64,000 nt of DNA, taken from contig MVGU01001020.1 in the NCBI GenBank assembly GCA_002005505.1, forward strand, positions 135,001 to 199,000, given 5' to 3'. Within the stretch, counting starts at the first letter, position 1. Each line of letters opens with the position of its first letter. This document shows positions 53,374 through 63,723 of this stretch, piece after piece. Source of the stretch: Botryococcus braunii (lineage: Eukaryota; Chlorophyta; Trebouxiophyceae). The notes under the pieces were generated by a model. It saw nothing but the letters and a program-made list of their open reading frames with translations, made no database searches and was not told the origin of the DNA. Both the position numbers and the translations under genes were made by a program.

Positions 53374-55613
53374 GTGGAGTTAGAGAAGGAAACCTCCACA
53401 CTTTTGTTCCTTGGGAATCTTTTCATTCTTCTATCGAGCAACGTTGTTCTGAGTTTTTGCATTGTTCTTTTTCTAGAGGCCCCTTTGACAATACCCTACC
53501 CGATGGAACGTCTAAACCGACATTTGTTGCAGTACCTATAGGTAAAGCGGAGGACACCTTATCCACTTTCGCTCGTGAGCAACAAGCAAATAAACATTTA
53601 AGTGCTTGTTTTCTAATGGGTAGTAAAGTGGCGAAATCCAAGGCAGTGTACCCATGGCTAAAAGGCATGAGAGTTATCCTGCAAGGTACCAAGGGACCTG
53701 ATGTCCCCTACTCCTATGTAGTTTACCATGCCGGACCCAAATTTAGCGTATCTTTTGCTCAAGCTTTTTCAAATAGGCATTTAGCAATGCTTTTTCATGT
53801 TAACTGTACTGGTGTGAAGGGCGTCGCTTTAGTCGATACCGGGGCGACGCACTCATTCGTCAGACAAGACTTCCTAGCTACTCTCGGAGTGAGGCTGTCA
53901 AAGAAGTGTGTGGATGTCCAGCTGGCAGATGGACAGACCATGCGCTCGGCGGGGACAGCTAAGCTCAGGGTGCACTTATCTCAAACATATGTGGAACAGA
54001 GGGATTTCATTGTCTGCGAAACTCTGTTGGATGGGGTGGACTTAATCCTTGGGGAGGATTTTCTGAAAGAAAGAAAAGCTTTAATTGACTACAATCATGG
54101 CGCAGTTCATCTTAAACCGCCTCATTCCTCACACTACATTACACTCCTCAACCCGCTGCCCCCTAGTGAAAGAGGTACCTTACCGGCGCAAAAAGTGAAT
54201 GTTATAAGTGAGGGTCAAGCTAGGCGGGCTATGCGAAAGGGTTGTCCAGGGTTTTGGGGGGTTGTGCGAGAGGCAAGGAGTGGACAGGACTCAGTTTGTG
54301 CAACACACTATCTCCATAGGGTTGCAGTGGCAACTACAGAGGGGGATAATCCTTGGGACGAAGACAGCGGAGCCACCGGCCTAAATTTAAACGAAAACTC
54401 CCGGCGTGTCATTGAGGGTATGACTGACAAGCCACAAGACTTGAAGCAATTGTTGTTAGAGTTTTTGGATGTTTTTCCAGAGAAATTGCCAGATTTACCT
54501 CCAGACAGGGGCATCTTGCACACTATACCTATGACACCCGGCCATACGCCGCCCTGTCGCCCCACTTATAGGTTGGCTGAACCAGAAGTGGCGGAGTGTC
54601 GGAGGCAGGTTGAGGAATTACTAGCACAGGGTTTCATCAGGCCGAGTGCATCACCGTATGGTAGCCCCATATTGTTTGTGAGAAAGAAAGACGGAACATT
54701 CCGAATGGTTATAGATTACAGGGCAGTTAATAACTTAACAAGGAAGGACAAATATCCGTTGCCACGGATAGACGATCTTCTGGACAAGCTGCAGGGTTCA
54801 AAGTTCTTTACCTCTTTTGATCTCTTGTCAGGTTACCATCAAGTGCGATTACATGAATCCGATGTTCCCAAAACCGCCTTTAGAACACCCTTAGGTTCAT
54901 TTGAATTTTTGGTGCTTCCTTTTGGTCTCACGAATGCTCCCTCCACGTTTCAGAGACTGATGAACAGTGTGTTTCATGATTTTATTCGAGAGGGTTTTGT
55001 TGTGGTTTACCTAGATGATTTGTTGGTATACAGCAAGTCCAGGGAACAGCACTTAGAGCACTTAACTCGCATCCTTACTCGGCTGAGAGAGGAAAAACTT
55101 TATGCAAAATTATCCAAGTGTGAGTTTTTTGCTGACGAGTTGCGGTATTTGGGACATGTCGTGGGGCGCGACGGCATCAAAGTTGACCCTGCCAAAGTTC
55201 GGACTATTGTGGACTGGCCAACACCCACGGGGAGCACGCACGTACGACAATTCTTGGGACTAGCCAACTACTTCCGCAAGTTCGTCCCGGGTTACAGTAC
55301 CCTCGCGGCCCCCTTAACCCGGCTCACTGGCAAAGTTCCTTGGACGTGGGGAGAAGCTGAAGAGCACGCGTTTCAAAGTTTAAAAGAAACTTTGTCCAAT
55401 GCTCCTGTACTAGCACTCCCAGACAGTAGCAAGCCTTTCAAAGTGATCTCAGATGCCAGTGACTATGGGGTGGGTGCAGTACTATTGCAAGAAGGTAGAC
55501 CTGTAGCATACTTCAGTAAAAAGCTTAGTAATGCCGAACGCAATTTTCCACAACTGAGAAAGAGCTTGCAGGTGTGTTGTATGCCCTCAAGGAGTGGAGG
55601 TGTTACTTATTAG
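53370..55613 (+). pseudogene. pol: GypB2 protease, reverse transcriptase, RNase H N-part
   Basis: Starts MSGVREGNLHTFVPWESFHS from the ATG overlapping the gag stop. Protease: ALVDTGATHSFVRQDFL. RT: FRMVIDYRAVNNLTRKDKYP, LPFGLTNAPSTFQRLMN and VVYLDDLLVYS. RNase H start: VISDASDYGVGAVLLQEGRP. A 1-bp deletion near 55546 changes ERNYSTTEKEL into a wrong frame that stops at 55613. RT is complete and its catalytic residues are present. The polyprotein is cut within RNase H. Confidence 0.94.
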
Positions 55614-57514
55614 GGCAAACTTTCACAGTTGTTACGGACCATCGCGCGAATAGTTTTTTGCAAACCCAAACCCTACTCTCACCCAGACGGGCGCGCTGGG
55701 CGGAGTTTCTACAGTTATTCGACATCCAATGGGAATATGCGCCGGGATCCACTAACCCTGCTGACCCATTGTCTAGGAGTCCTCACTTAGCCGGGGCCCA
55801 CGTCCGAGCCCTAGCTCGGGCCCAGGCTGGGGTTCAGGCGTCGGTTCAGGCTAGGGCAGGGCCCCTGGGGGAGCACTCTCCCCCTGTCGGAGTAGGAGCG
55901 ATGGGGGTTGGGGAGGCTGCAGACTCCACCACCCTACCCACGCCGATGGACGGGTTGAGGGGATGGGGAAGGGTTTTAAGTGAGGCATATGAGATAGATG
56001 ATTGGCTCCATCGTAAACAAAATCGCCGCAAGTTAAGCTTCCATAGTGGCTTGTGGAAGCGCGGTGCGCGCATTTACGTTCCCTCCCACCATATGAGTTC
56101 TGACGGTGTCGAACGCAACCTTCGTAGAGAAATCCTGGAAAATTTGCATGGACCACCTATAGTTGGTCATCCAGGCAGGGACAGGACCCTCGAATTAGTT
56201 CAACGTTCCTGGTGGTGGCCAGGGATGGCCTCAGATGTGGCTGACTTTGTGGCCCAATGTGACTCGTGTCAGCGTGTCAAAGCCCCAGCACACTTACCTG
56301 TAGGGTTACTACACCCTCTAGAAATACCTGACAGAAAGTGGCAATCAATGTCTATGGACCTAATCACTGGACTGCCAAGAACTAAGGAAGGATATGACGC
56401 TATCTGGGTTGCTGTTGATAGGTTGTCAAAGTATGCGCACTTCGCTCCGACGACCACTGACGCAAGTGCAGAAGTGATAGCTCAACTGTTACGGACCCGG
56501 GTTTTCACCTTGCATGGGTTTCCCACTCACATTGTATCAGACAGAGATCCTAGGTGGGTGGGTCGCTTCTGTCAAGAGCTCTTTCGGTTGACCGGTTGTC
56601 GCTCTGCGCTATCTACAGCGTTTCATCCGCAGACCGACGGTCAAACGGAACGAATTAATAGGATCTTGGAGGATTATTTGCGTCATTACGTCACTGGAAG
56701 ACACAACGACTGGGATAAACATTTGTGTGAAGCTGAATTTTCTTACAACAGCACTTTTCAGCAATCAATCAACACTACTCCCTTAAGATTGACCTTCGGT
56801 CAGGATCCCACGATTCCCTTCCAGGAAGTCTGTGAAGGTGTGACATCTTCTGTACGTGAGTATGTACCAGCAGCAGCAGAGTTTGTACGAAGGATGAGAT
56901 GGGATCTAGAAAGAGCGCGGACATGTCTCAAAGCTGCGCAGGACCGCATGAAGGCATATGCGGACGCGAGGAGAAAAGATGCTCCTATTTTAAAAATAGG
57001 CCAACCTGTCCTCCTCTCAACAAAGAATCTGAAATTCAAGCATACTCGGACAAGAAAACTCTTACCTCGGTTTATTGGACCTTTTCCCATCGTCCAGGAG
57101 GTATCATCGGTAGCTTTCAGAATTAGGCTTCCAAAAACTCTGAGGGTTCATGATGTCTTCCATGTTTCTATGCTTAAGCCTTATAAGGAAGGTGGGACGG
57201 TACAACCTCCTCCTCTACCTGAGATTATTGATGGAGAAGAGGAGTATGAGGTCGAGGCTGTGCTAGCTCATAGGGAACGAAAGTCACGAGGTCGAAAAAC
57301 TGCGCGAGAATATCTTGTAAAGTGGACCGGGTATCAGGATATTCATAATACTTGGGAGCCAGAGGATAACTTAGAACACGCCAGTGAGGCGTTACAGCGG
57401 TACTGGGATTTAACCACGGAGCACAGGCCGGAACAAAAAGAAAAGGTGGACAAGAAACGTAAAGGACGTGGTAAAAATGCTGAGAAGCAGCGGAAGCGCG
57501 CTAGGCGCGCTTAG
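55574..57514 (+). pseudogene. pol: GypB2 RNase H end, integrase, chromodomain
   Basis: It continues YALKEWRCYLLGQTFTVVTD, NPADPLSRSPHLAG and the AQAGVQASVQ linker. The zinc domain reads VGHPGRDRTLELVQRSWWWP and CDSCQRVKA. The DDE residues lie in MDLITGLP, VSDRDPRWVGRFC and TDGQTERINRILEDYL, followed by LLPRFIGPFPIV. The chromodomain reads YEVEAVLAHRERKSRGRKTA and YLVKWTGYQDIHNTWEPEDN. The basic tail (KVDKKRKGRGKNAEKQRKRA) may act in nuclear import. Here integrase is in frame with RNase H, unlike GypB1. All DDE residues are intact. Confidence 0.94.
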
Positions 57515-58103
57515 TGCTCTGGCAGGTCGGGTCGGCCCCTCGGTGCGTCCTTGGGCCACCTTGGAAGCTCTAAGCTTGGCCCTTAGAGTGTACCCTGGGG
57601 GTATCCCAGTACTAGAGCGCACTCGGATGAATAGGACGTAAGCGGGGTAGAATGTCTACCTCGGGTGCGTGCGGTGATGACCGCTCACCCTGGACAGGAC
57701 TCGTCGAGGTAGGGTGTCGTCTACCTCGGGTGCGTGCGGTGTTGACTGCTCACCCTTGTCAGGTTTCGGACGTCAATCATGTAATGTCGCGACATCCGTG
57801 CTAGCTCGCGCTGTAGCGTAACACCCGACGCAGATGGGTGGCCCCACTGCCGTTGGGTAGAATTCCTATTGGACAGGACGGGCGAATTTATGTATGGACA
57901 AGACAGATTTTACATTGTTATACGGACAGGGCTGGACAAGACAGGACAGGACAGGGGTCTGGCTTGGGCTGGGGACGCCAGACTAGTACCCGCGGACAGG
58001 ACGTGACAGGACCGTACCTCTGCCAAGTGTGTTAGGTGCGTAGTGTAGTTGTTTAGAGTGAGTCTCCCTCTTGGCCGTGACGTCCAAGCTAAGGGGGGGA
58101 GGG
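57515..58103 (+). other. GypB2 3' untranslated region and PPT
   Basis: Two roughly 60-bp imperfect repeats around CTACCTCGGGTGCGTGCGGT (57655-57770), a run of GGACAGGACA-type repeats (57870-58010) and the PPT at 58091-58103. No gene. Confidence 0.7.
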
Positions 58104-58402
58104 TGTAACAGGAATAGTCGCGTGTTATAGGAAAATGACCGGACCACGAGGATTTGGACCTCCATAAAGGTCCCTTCGTGAGTTATGTTCCTCCACGCCA
58201 AGAAGTGGCTACTTCACGCGCCAAGGGAGTGACCCCTTACTTGACAAGGCGCATTGGCGATGGAGACAGGGACACACTTAGAACAGGATAGAATAAGGCT
58301 TTGGCAGAGGAAGGACCGGGCCGGACTGGACGGGTACTGAGGTGGAGCCCAAACAACTTGTAACCATTGTTTTCGCATCCTTTGGCCGTTTCTACTGTAT
58401 CA
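58104..58402 (+). repeat. GypB2 3' LTR
   Basis: 299 bp, matching the 5' LTR with few differences. Followed by TSD ATCGG and the resuming CopX2 protease. Confidence 0.95.
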
Positions 58403-58407
58403 ATCGG

Positions 58408-58952
58408 TGCACCTTGTAAATGATCTGTCTTTACTACACAACCCAGTCATGCATGCTCAACCCCTCCCTCTTCATTTGGCCACTTCTGATGCCAAAGGAG
58501 GGATAGTTGCAACTGGGTCTGTGTGTCTGGTCAATGCCAGACAAGAGGTGTTTTGGCTGCATAATGTGCAGTGTGTGCCCACTGCACACACTAATCTGAT
58601 TTCTGTCACAGGAGCCATTCAGGATGGAGCATCATTCCTCACTGACAGTGCAGGTGGGTACACGACCATGAAAGGCCCAGCAGGCTGGTCTGGTAAGATA
58701 GCCAGAGAGCGAGGGCTGTTTTTTTTAGAATGGGTGTGTCCCGTCAAGAGCCAGCATGATGCGCAGCCACAGTCCAGTCCTCATGTGGCCTCGTATCATG
58801 CCAGGAAAGGGCACGTGTGTACAGATCGACTACTGTGGCATGCAAGGTTGGGGCATCCTGGGGTTAAGAGTATGACAAGGTTGGACAACGAAGACCTGGT
58901 CACTGGGATCAATGTGTCCCTTGCTCCATGCTCAGAGTGTTCTCCCCAGTAA
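58408..58952 (+). pseudogene. pol: CopX2 protease and pre-integrase
   Basis: It resumes after GypB2 with HLVNDLSLLHNPVMHAQPLP. It keeps the intact TDRLLWHARLGHPGVKSMTR (Trp where CopX1 has a stop). It ends at TAA right after CSECSPQ, where CopX1 encodes Cys, one of the zinc-binding residues. A two-base change (TGT to TAA) accounts for it. The rest of integrase follows in another segment. Confidence 0.88.
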
Positions 58953-60170
58953 GAGTCATGTATACAAGGGAAACATTCTCGCCCCCCCTTTCCAGCTTCC
59001 TCTAGGCCTGCAGAGAGTGTGTTAGATAGAGTGCATGTGGACACTGTGGGTCCCATTTCACCAGCTGCAATCACGGGAGAGCGTTTTTGGGTTACTGTTG
59101 TTGATGAAAAATCCCATCTGATAGCCTCATTGGCAGTGAAGTCGAAAGAAGCCATTCCCAAGGCCCTCATTGAGCTCTTGAAGTACTGGCAGACATTTCA
59201 TGAGAAAGTGGTGAAGTGTGTGAGATCTGATAGAGGGACAGAATTTCTGAATCAGCAGTTCAAAGAATTTTGTGATTTGGGAGAGGTGAATGATTTCCTG
59301 GGGTGTCAGGTCCTACGCAATAGAGTTCAGGGCACTATTTCCATGAGTTGCACTCCCAAGATTGATGCTCTTGTGGAAAAGTTTGGTGTTGCTGATGATG
59401 GGCGTGTGGTTGATACCCCCATGTCCAAGGACTTCGTGGCTAGCAGCAGACCCGAGTCCTCAGATGGTTTGTCACATGGGGCAGGTACCCCACTGCCACC
59501 TGGTCATCGATACTGTGAGTTGATTGGATCGTTGCTATATATTGCCAATACGACCCGGCCTGACATTTCTCAGGCGGTTGGAGTGTTGTCAAGGTATAGA
59601 ATGACACCCACTACCTCACACTGGAATGAGGCCATTCGAGTGCTGAAGTACTTGAGAGATACGAGAGAATTAGCTCTTACTCTGGGTGGAAAGGGGCCTG
59701 AGCTAGAAGGCTATGTTGATGCCGACTATGCTGGGGACCTGGACCACAGGTATTCCACCACTGGCTATGTTCTATCAGTCTATGGTAGTGCCGTGGTTTG
59801 GGGAAGCAAGAAGCAGAGCTCAGTTGCTACCTCAACTGTGCAAGCCGAGTTTATGGCAGCCGGCCATATTGTGAAGGAAGCCAACTGGCTAAGGGGCTTC
59901 TTGAAAGAGATTGGAGCTGCACCTTGGAGAGTCAAAATTTTCTGTGACAACCAAGGATGCATTTCCAATTTACGGAACCCCCTTTATTCCAAATTCACAA
60001 AGCATGTTGCAGTAAGCTTCCACTATGCTAGGGAAGCTATGGCACTTGGGCAGGTAGATATCCTCTATGTAGAATCTGCTCGAAATGTGGCTGACATTAT
60101 GACCAAGCCACTTGCTAAGCCCGTGTTTGTTGGTCATCGTGATTCACTAGGTTTGAGAAGATACACATAA
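58953..60170 (+). pseudogene. pol: CopX2 truncated integrase fused to RT/RNase H C-terminus
   Basis: The frame reads VLDRVHVDTVGPISPAAITG (first catalytic Asp) and VRSDRGTEFLNQQFKEFC (second Asp). It then passes directly, in frame, to DLGEVNDFLGCQVLRNRVQG of the RT thumb. About 2.1 kb is missing compared with CopX1: the third catalytic Glu, the integrase C-terminus, the linker and the RT core with YVDD. The break lies at 59273-59274 with a TG shared by both sides. The complete copia RNase H and the ARNVADIMTKPLAKPVF tail follow. The fusion cannot integrate or polymerise. Confidence 0.9.
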
Positions 60171-60190
60171 AGCATGCAGGCAAGGGGAAG

Positions 60191-60893
60191 TGTTGAGTTG
60201 TGAACATACATTATAGAATGCCTTGTGCTTTAGGTGATCTTCAAATGTACATTATTAGGATACGGGTCCACTATCCACATAAGGTACCTCAAGACACGTT
60301 CGGATGAGGTCTATTTCGAACATAAGGTACAATCTGATTTAGATTACGCGTTAGCGTGAAAGGACTATTAAAGCTGCGATCACCGCATAGTCGAGCAACT
60401 GGTTTGGAAAGATACTGGGCACATAAGGATGCCAGTCTTGTTCATGCAGTTGCATGTGTCTAAAAGAGCAGACAGTCGTCAAGGACTGTAGCTGGAGAGG
60501 CACGAACTTACGACCTGTCTGCTTGCTTACAGGTGCGGTGACGCAGGATGTGTATTGGTAATGTGTTCATGTTTGATTGCTTGTTTGTAAGTGAACCATC
60601 TTAGTGGACAATCAAGTCTCCCAAACAGCTAAGGGACGGAGTCTTGATTGAGTATAGGAAGGTACTTGCTTTTGAGCCGTCAGGAGCTTATCCGTGTGTA
60701 GATGCTCATTGACAGATCAACATGTAACGGAACTGGTTTGGAAAGATACTGGGCACATAAGGATGCCAGTCTTGTTCATGCAGTTGCATGTGTCTAAAAG
60801 AGCAGACAGTCGTCAAGGACTGTAGCTGGAGAGGCACGAACTTACGACCTGTCTGCTTGCTTACAGGATACGCCACTGCCCATAACCTTTACA
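60191..60893 (+). repeat. CopX2 3' LTR
   Basis: 703 bp, nearly identical to 49087-49788. PPT GCAGGCAAGGGGAAG at 60176-60190. Followed by TSD ATTTT. Confidence 0.95.
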
Positions 60894-60898
60894 ATTTT

Positions 60899-61136
60899 AT
60901 TACTGACTTACCCAAAACGGTGAACGGGAATGGTGCTGTCCTTGTGGTTGTGGACAGACGGTCTAAATATGCGCACTTCATCCCAACAACTGATCAGCTT
61001 TCTGCTGAAGGTCTTGCTGATGTGTTTGTGGATCGTGTGTTTAAGCTGCACGGTATGCCTAAAGAGGTGTTGACTGATCGCGGAACGGTGTTCACGAGTG
61101 CACTCCACGTGCCTTCACTAAAGCGTTGTTAAACTT
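60899..61136 (+). pseudogene. pol: GypE integrase catalytic core, continued
   Basis: It resumes after CopX2 with ITDLPKTVNGNGAVLVVVDR, RSKYAHFIPTTDQLSAEGLA, FKLHGMPKEVLTDRGTVF (second catalytic Asp), then a frameshift near 61095. The next frame begins at about 61137 with GTRFVFSTAYHPQTDGQTER. Confidence 0.87.
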
Positions 61137-62072
61137 TTGGGCACGAGGTTTGTCTTTTCAACGGCTTATCATCCCCAGACTGATGGACAAACTGAGCGTG
61201 TGAATCGCATTGTGGAAGACATGTTGAGGCATTATGTTAGTCCTACCCAACATGATTGGGATGTGCATGTGCCAGCCGCGGAATTTGCTTACAATGATGC
61301 TTATCAAGAATCCGTTCGCACAACTCCCTTCCGGTTGGTGTATGGGGAGGATCCTATTGAACCGTTTGCTGTTATTTCTGGGACCACTTTTCCGTCGGCT
61401 AAAAGATTTGCTATAAAGTTGCAGGATGATCTTGCGCTAGCGAAGCGCAACCTGATTGAGGCAAAGGATAGGCAGCGCACTTATGCTAATCAGGGGCGCA
61501 GACATGTTGAGTATGAAGTTGAGGAAGAGGTACTATTGTCCACTAAGAATATTCGTTGGAAGCATCCGGGCACCAAGAAGATTTTCCCTCGTTTCATTAG
61601 GCCATCCAAGACTTTTGCTAGAATTGGCGCTGTTGCATATAGGCTGGAGTTGCCTGATGAGTACACCATTCACAATGTGTTTCATGTGTCGCTGTTGAAG
61701 CCATATCATAAGGGTGTCAATGTGGCACCCTCACCTCCGCCAGATTGGATTGGTGGTGATTGGGAATACGAGATGGAGTGTATTTTGCTGTATCGAGAGA
61801 GGAAGGCTGCGAACCATGCGCCGAAGAAGGAATACTTGTTGAAAAGGAAAGGCTACGGGCCTGAGCGTAACTCATGGGAACCAGAAGAAGAATTCATAGA
61901 ACATGCCCAGGAGGTTGTCCAGGAGTACCGGGCTGGTCGCGCTCTCAATGAGAAGGTGGGAACAAGGAAGCGCACGAAAGGTGTCGCGGCTGCAGGCAAC
62001 CGTACTAAGAAGCGACCTAATGAGCATGCCTCAGCAACTACGAATACTGCGCCTAAGATGAGGCGGACTTAG
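61137..62072 (+). pseudogene. pol: GypE integrase C-terminal half and chromodomain
   Basis: It starts with FVFSTAYHPQTDGQTERVNR (catalytic Glu), then AAEFAYNDAYQESVRTTPFR, VLLSTKNIRWKHPGTKKIFP and FIRPSKTFARIGAVAYRLEL (usually FIGPF). NVFHVSLLKPYHKGVNVAP follows. The chromodomain YEMECILLYRERK to EYLLKRKGYGPERNSWEPEE has Lys-Arg where Val-Lys-Trp is usual, so the aromatic cage is probably damaged. The tail is basic (TRKRTKGVAAAGNRTKKRPN). Confidence 0.9.
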
Positions 62073-62496
62073 ACACGGAGATGCGATCTTTTCCTTCACT
62101 TGTTTGTTGCGGGTACAGCATTGGTGCCCACCGGGGGGAGGGAGAAGGGCTTAGTTGCTCCCCGTGTGTCACCCCGTTGTCATACAAGTGGGAAGTTCAG
62201 TACGGTGAGCTGTATCGCGCGCGCATAATGTTAAGTGTAGATCACCGATCCACTTTGAAGCCTGCCATGACAGTTTAAAGCAATGAACGATGATGAACAA
62301 AGCTCACTGACGTACCCTGGCGTACCTCACTATTGGAGGCTCAACAAACTTGTCGCCAAATCTTGGCTAACTGAATACTGTTTTTTGAGTGTAGACTACA
62401 TGTACACTGCTTGTACAACTCTTACCTTATAGAGTCTTGCTCGTGATGACTGCTCTGATGTGAGCGAGGACGCTCCCATGTAGGGGAGGGGGAAGT
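62073..62496 (+). other. GypE 3' untranslated region and PPT
   Basis: No gene seen. AGGGGAGGGGGAAGT (62482-62496) is the polypurine tract. Confidence 0.65.
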
Positions 62497-62741
62497 TGTA
62501 ACGGCAGGATGCTGCCAGGTCCTGAAATGTGTAGGGTTTCGGGTTGGAAGCTGCCAGGTCCTGAAATGTGTAGGATTTCGGGTTGGAAGGTTCTTCCGGG
62601 CTTGATCGAAGGCTCTAGAAGGTGGCACGCGTCTTGGCGTCGAGGGAAGTCCCGGTGCTGGCCGGCTTGTAACAGATTCCCCTGAAGGCTCTAACCGGAC
62701 TGGTGTCTCGCCGTTCTCTCTCTGTCTCTTTTGCCACCTCA
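62497..62741 (+). repeat. GypE 3' LTR
   Basis: 245 bp with several differences from the 5' LTR, keeping the internal tandem unit. Followed by TSD ATTGG. Confidence 0.9.
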
Positions 62742-63440
62742 ATTGGCTGCCATCACCCTGGACTGCTGCTCACCATCGTCCACATATCCCAGTGCCTCTG
62801 CAGTGGTTCGGATGATGTCTGCCAGACGGTCCAAGGGCTGAGCAACTGCCGTGGAGAGCATCCCCAGGTTCCCGGGCATTGGCTGGTAGTCCCTGTACGA
62901 TTTGGGATTGCCACAAACCCATCCAGCAAGTCGTGGCCATTGCGTTTTTAACAACCTTTCAAATTGATCATCCTATTCACATACTGGGAAATGGTTTCTC
63001 CTGGCCTCATGCCACGTGCCATCTCTTTGAGCCAGTCAGCATTGGCTTGCACATTGTGTCCACCAGTAAACTTCCTACAGATATACACATATGCATCGTA
63101 TGCGGATGGAAGATTGGACAACTCCCCTAGCCAATCCTCAGGCACAGACTCATAGAGTAGCAACAAAGCAGCTGCATCATGGGTGGTCCCAGGCATAGCC
63201 TCTTGAACTGCTGGTAAAGACCGAATCATTTGCTGCTAAGAATGCGTTCCTCCAGACCACAAAGTTCTGCCCCTGATACAGCAGTTTGATATTTACCTTA
63301 ACCAGAGTAGGTATAACCTTGGGAAGAGTGTCTCCTCCTCCAGATGTGCTGGGAGTGCATGGTTCTCTTGAGGGTGTTGAGGTTGACTGTTCGCTGGCTG
63401 AATTTGAGGTCCCGCTACATCCTTGTCCTTTCTTCTTCAT
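62742..63440 (-). pseudogene. gag: CopZ gag N-terminal and central part
   Basis: ATG at 63440 (MKKKGQGCSGTSNSASEQST). The core block VKVNIKLLYQGQNFVVWRNA resembles the 'Lxg.NF.vWr...' start of copia Gag. After a frameshift near 63210 it continues ALLLLYESVPEDWLGELSNL and ADWLKEMARGMRPGETISQY, a UBN2-type block. A stop and another shift near 62950 lead to NPKSYRDYQPMPGNLGMLST, up to the GypE junction. It continues on the far side at 43715 toward the knuckle. A broken Gag with two frameshifts. Confidence 0.78.
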
Positions 63441-63551
63441 TGTCGCAGTTATCCTGTTGCTCTGTCTTCACTGGCCTCTGATTTAGCTGAGTCCTCCTCT
63501 GCAGGGCAATCGCTGTCTGTCTCCCAGTCTTTGTAGTATCAGCTGATCTCA
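63441..63551 (-). other. Probable CopZ 5' leader
   Basis: Upstream of the gag ATG with no gene. The CopZ 5' LTR and PBS are not seen in the window. Confidence 0.4.
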
Positions 63552-63723
63552 CGATAGGTTCGTGTGAGAATGACCTCACACAGGTGCGACCCGTCTGATT
63601 GCACCCCGCCAACCAAGCTGGCCAGATTACGTTATGAGGTCATCGTACCCCGCTCTCCGATCACGCGCTATCGGCTCGATGCCGATCGGTTCCCTGAGGG
63701 ACCCTCTGCACTCGGATCGTTAC
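63552..63723 (-). repeat. Possible Ty3 LTR cut by the window edge element
   Basis: On the minus strand CCTAGGTGGGGGAGGG (63724-63739, PPT-like) is directly followed by TGTAACGATCCGAGTGC, the typical start of Ty3 LTRs here. The lower boundary is a guess (TGTGAGAATGACC). The rest of the element would extend beyond 64000. Confidence 0.4.

Larger units (their letters stand above)
51528..58402 (+). mobile_element. GypB2: Ty3 chromovirus, normal LTR arrangement
   Basis: 299-bp LTRs (51528-51826 and 58104-58402), TSD ATCGG (51523-51527 and 58403-58407), PBS TGGTATCGGCGAGAGGGG and PPT AAGGGGGGGAGGG. Complete domain set. The sequence is nearly identical to GypB1. Lesions are a 1-bp loss in gag (near 52193) and a 1-bp loss in RNase H (near 55546). 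Confidence 0.95.
49087..60893 (+). mobile_element. CopX2: Ty1/copia element with internal deletion, hosting GypB2
   Basis: LTRs at 49087-49788 (702 bp) and 60191-60893 (703 bp), TSD ATTTT (49082-49086 and 60894-60898), half-tRNA-iMet PBS and PPT GCAGGCAAGGGGAAG. It is a close relative of CopX1. GypB2 sits in the protease active-site codons (TSD ATCGG), and about 2.1 kb from integrase to RT is deleted. Non-autonomous. Confidence 0.95.
43721..62741 (+). mobile_element. GypE: Ty3 chromovirus hosting CopY solo LTR and CopX2
   Basis: LTRs at 43721-43963 (243 bp) and 62497-62741 (245 bp), TSD ATTGG, and a PBS TGGTATAGGCGAG. Gag, protease, RT, RNase H, integrase and chromodomain are present in order, with several stops and frameshifts and with LTRs that differ at multiple sites. 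It is therefore older than GypB, GypC or GypD. CopY split the protease and CopX2 split integrase; both events left TSDs and resuming frames. Confidence 0.92.

Noticed and set aside
49087..60893. Treating 49087-49788 and 60191-60893 as LTRs of two different elements
   Set aside because: They share the TSD ATTTT, the GypE integrase resumes across them (MDF/ITDLP), and copia genes with PBS and PPT lie between.
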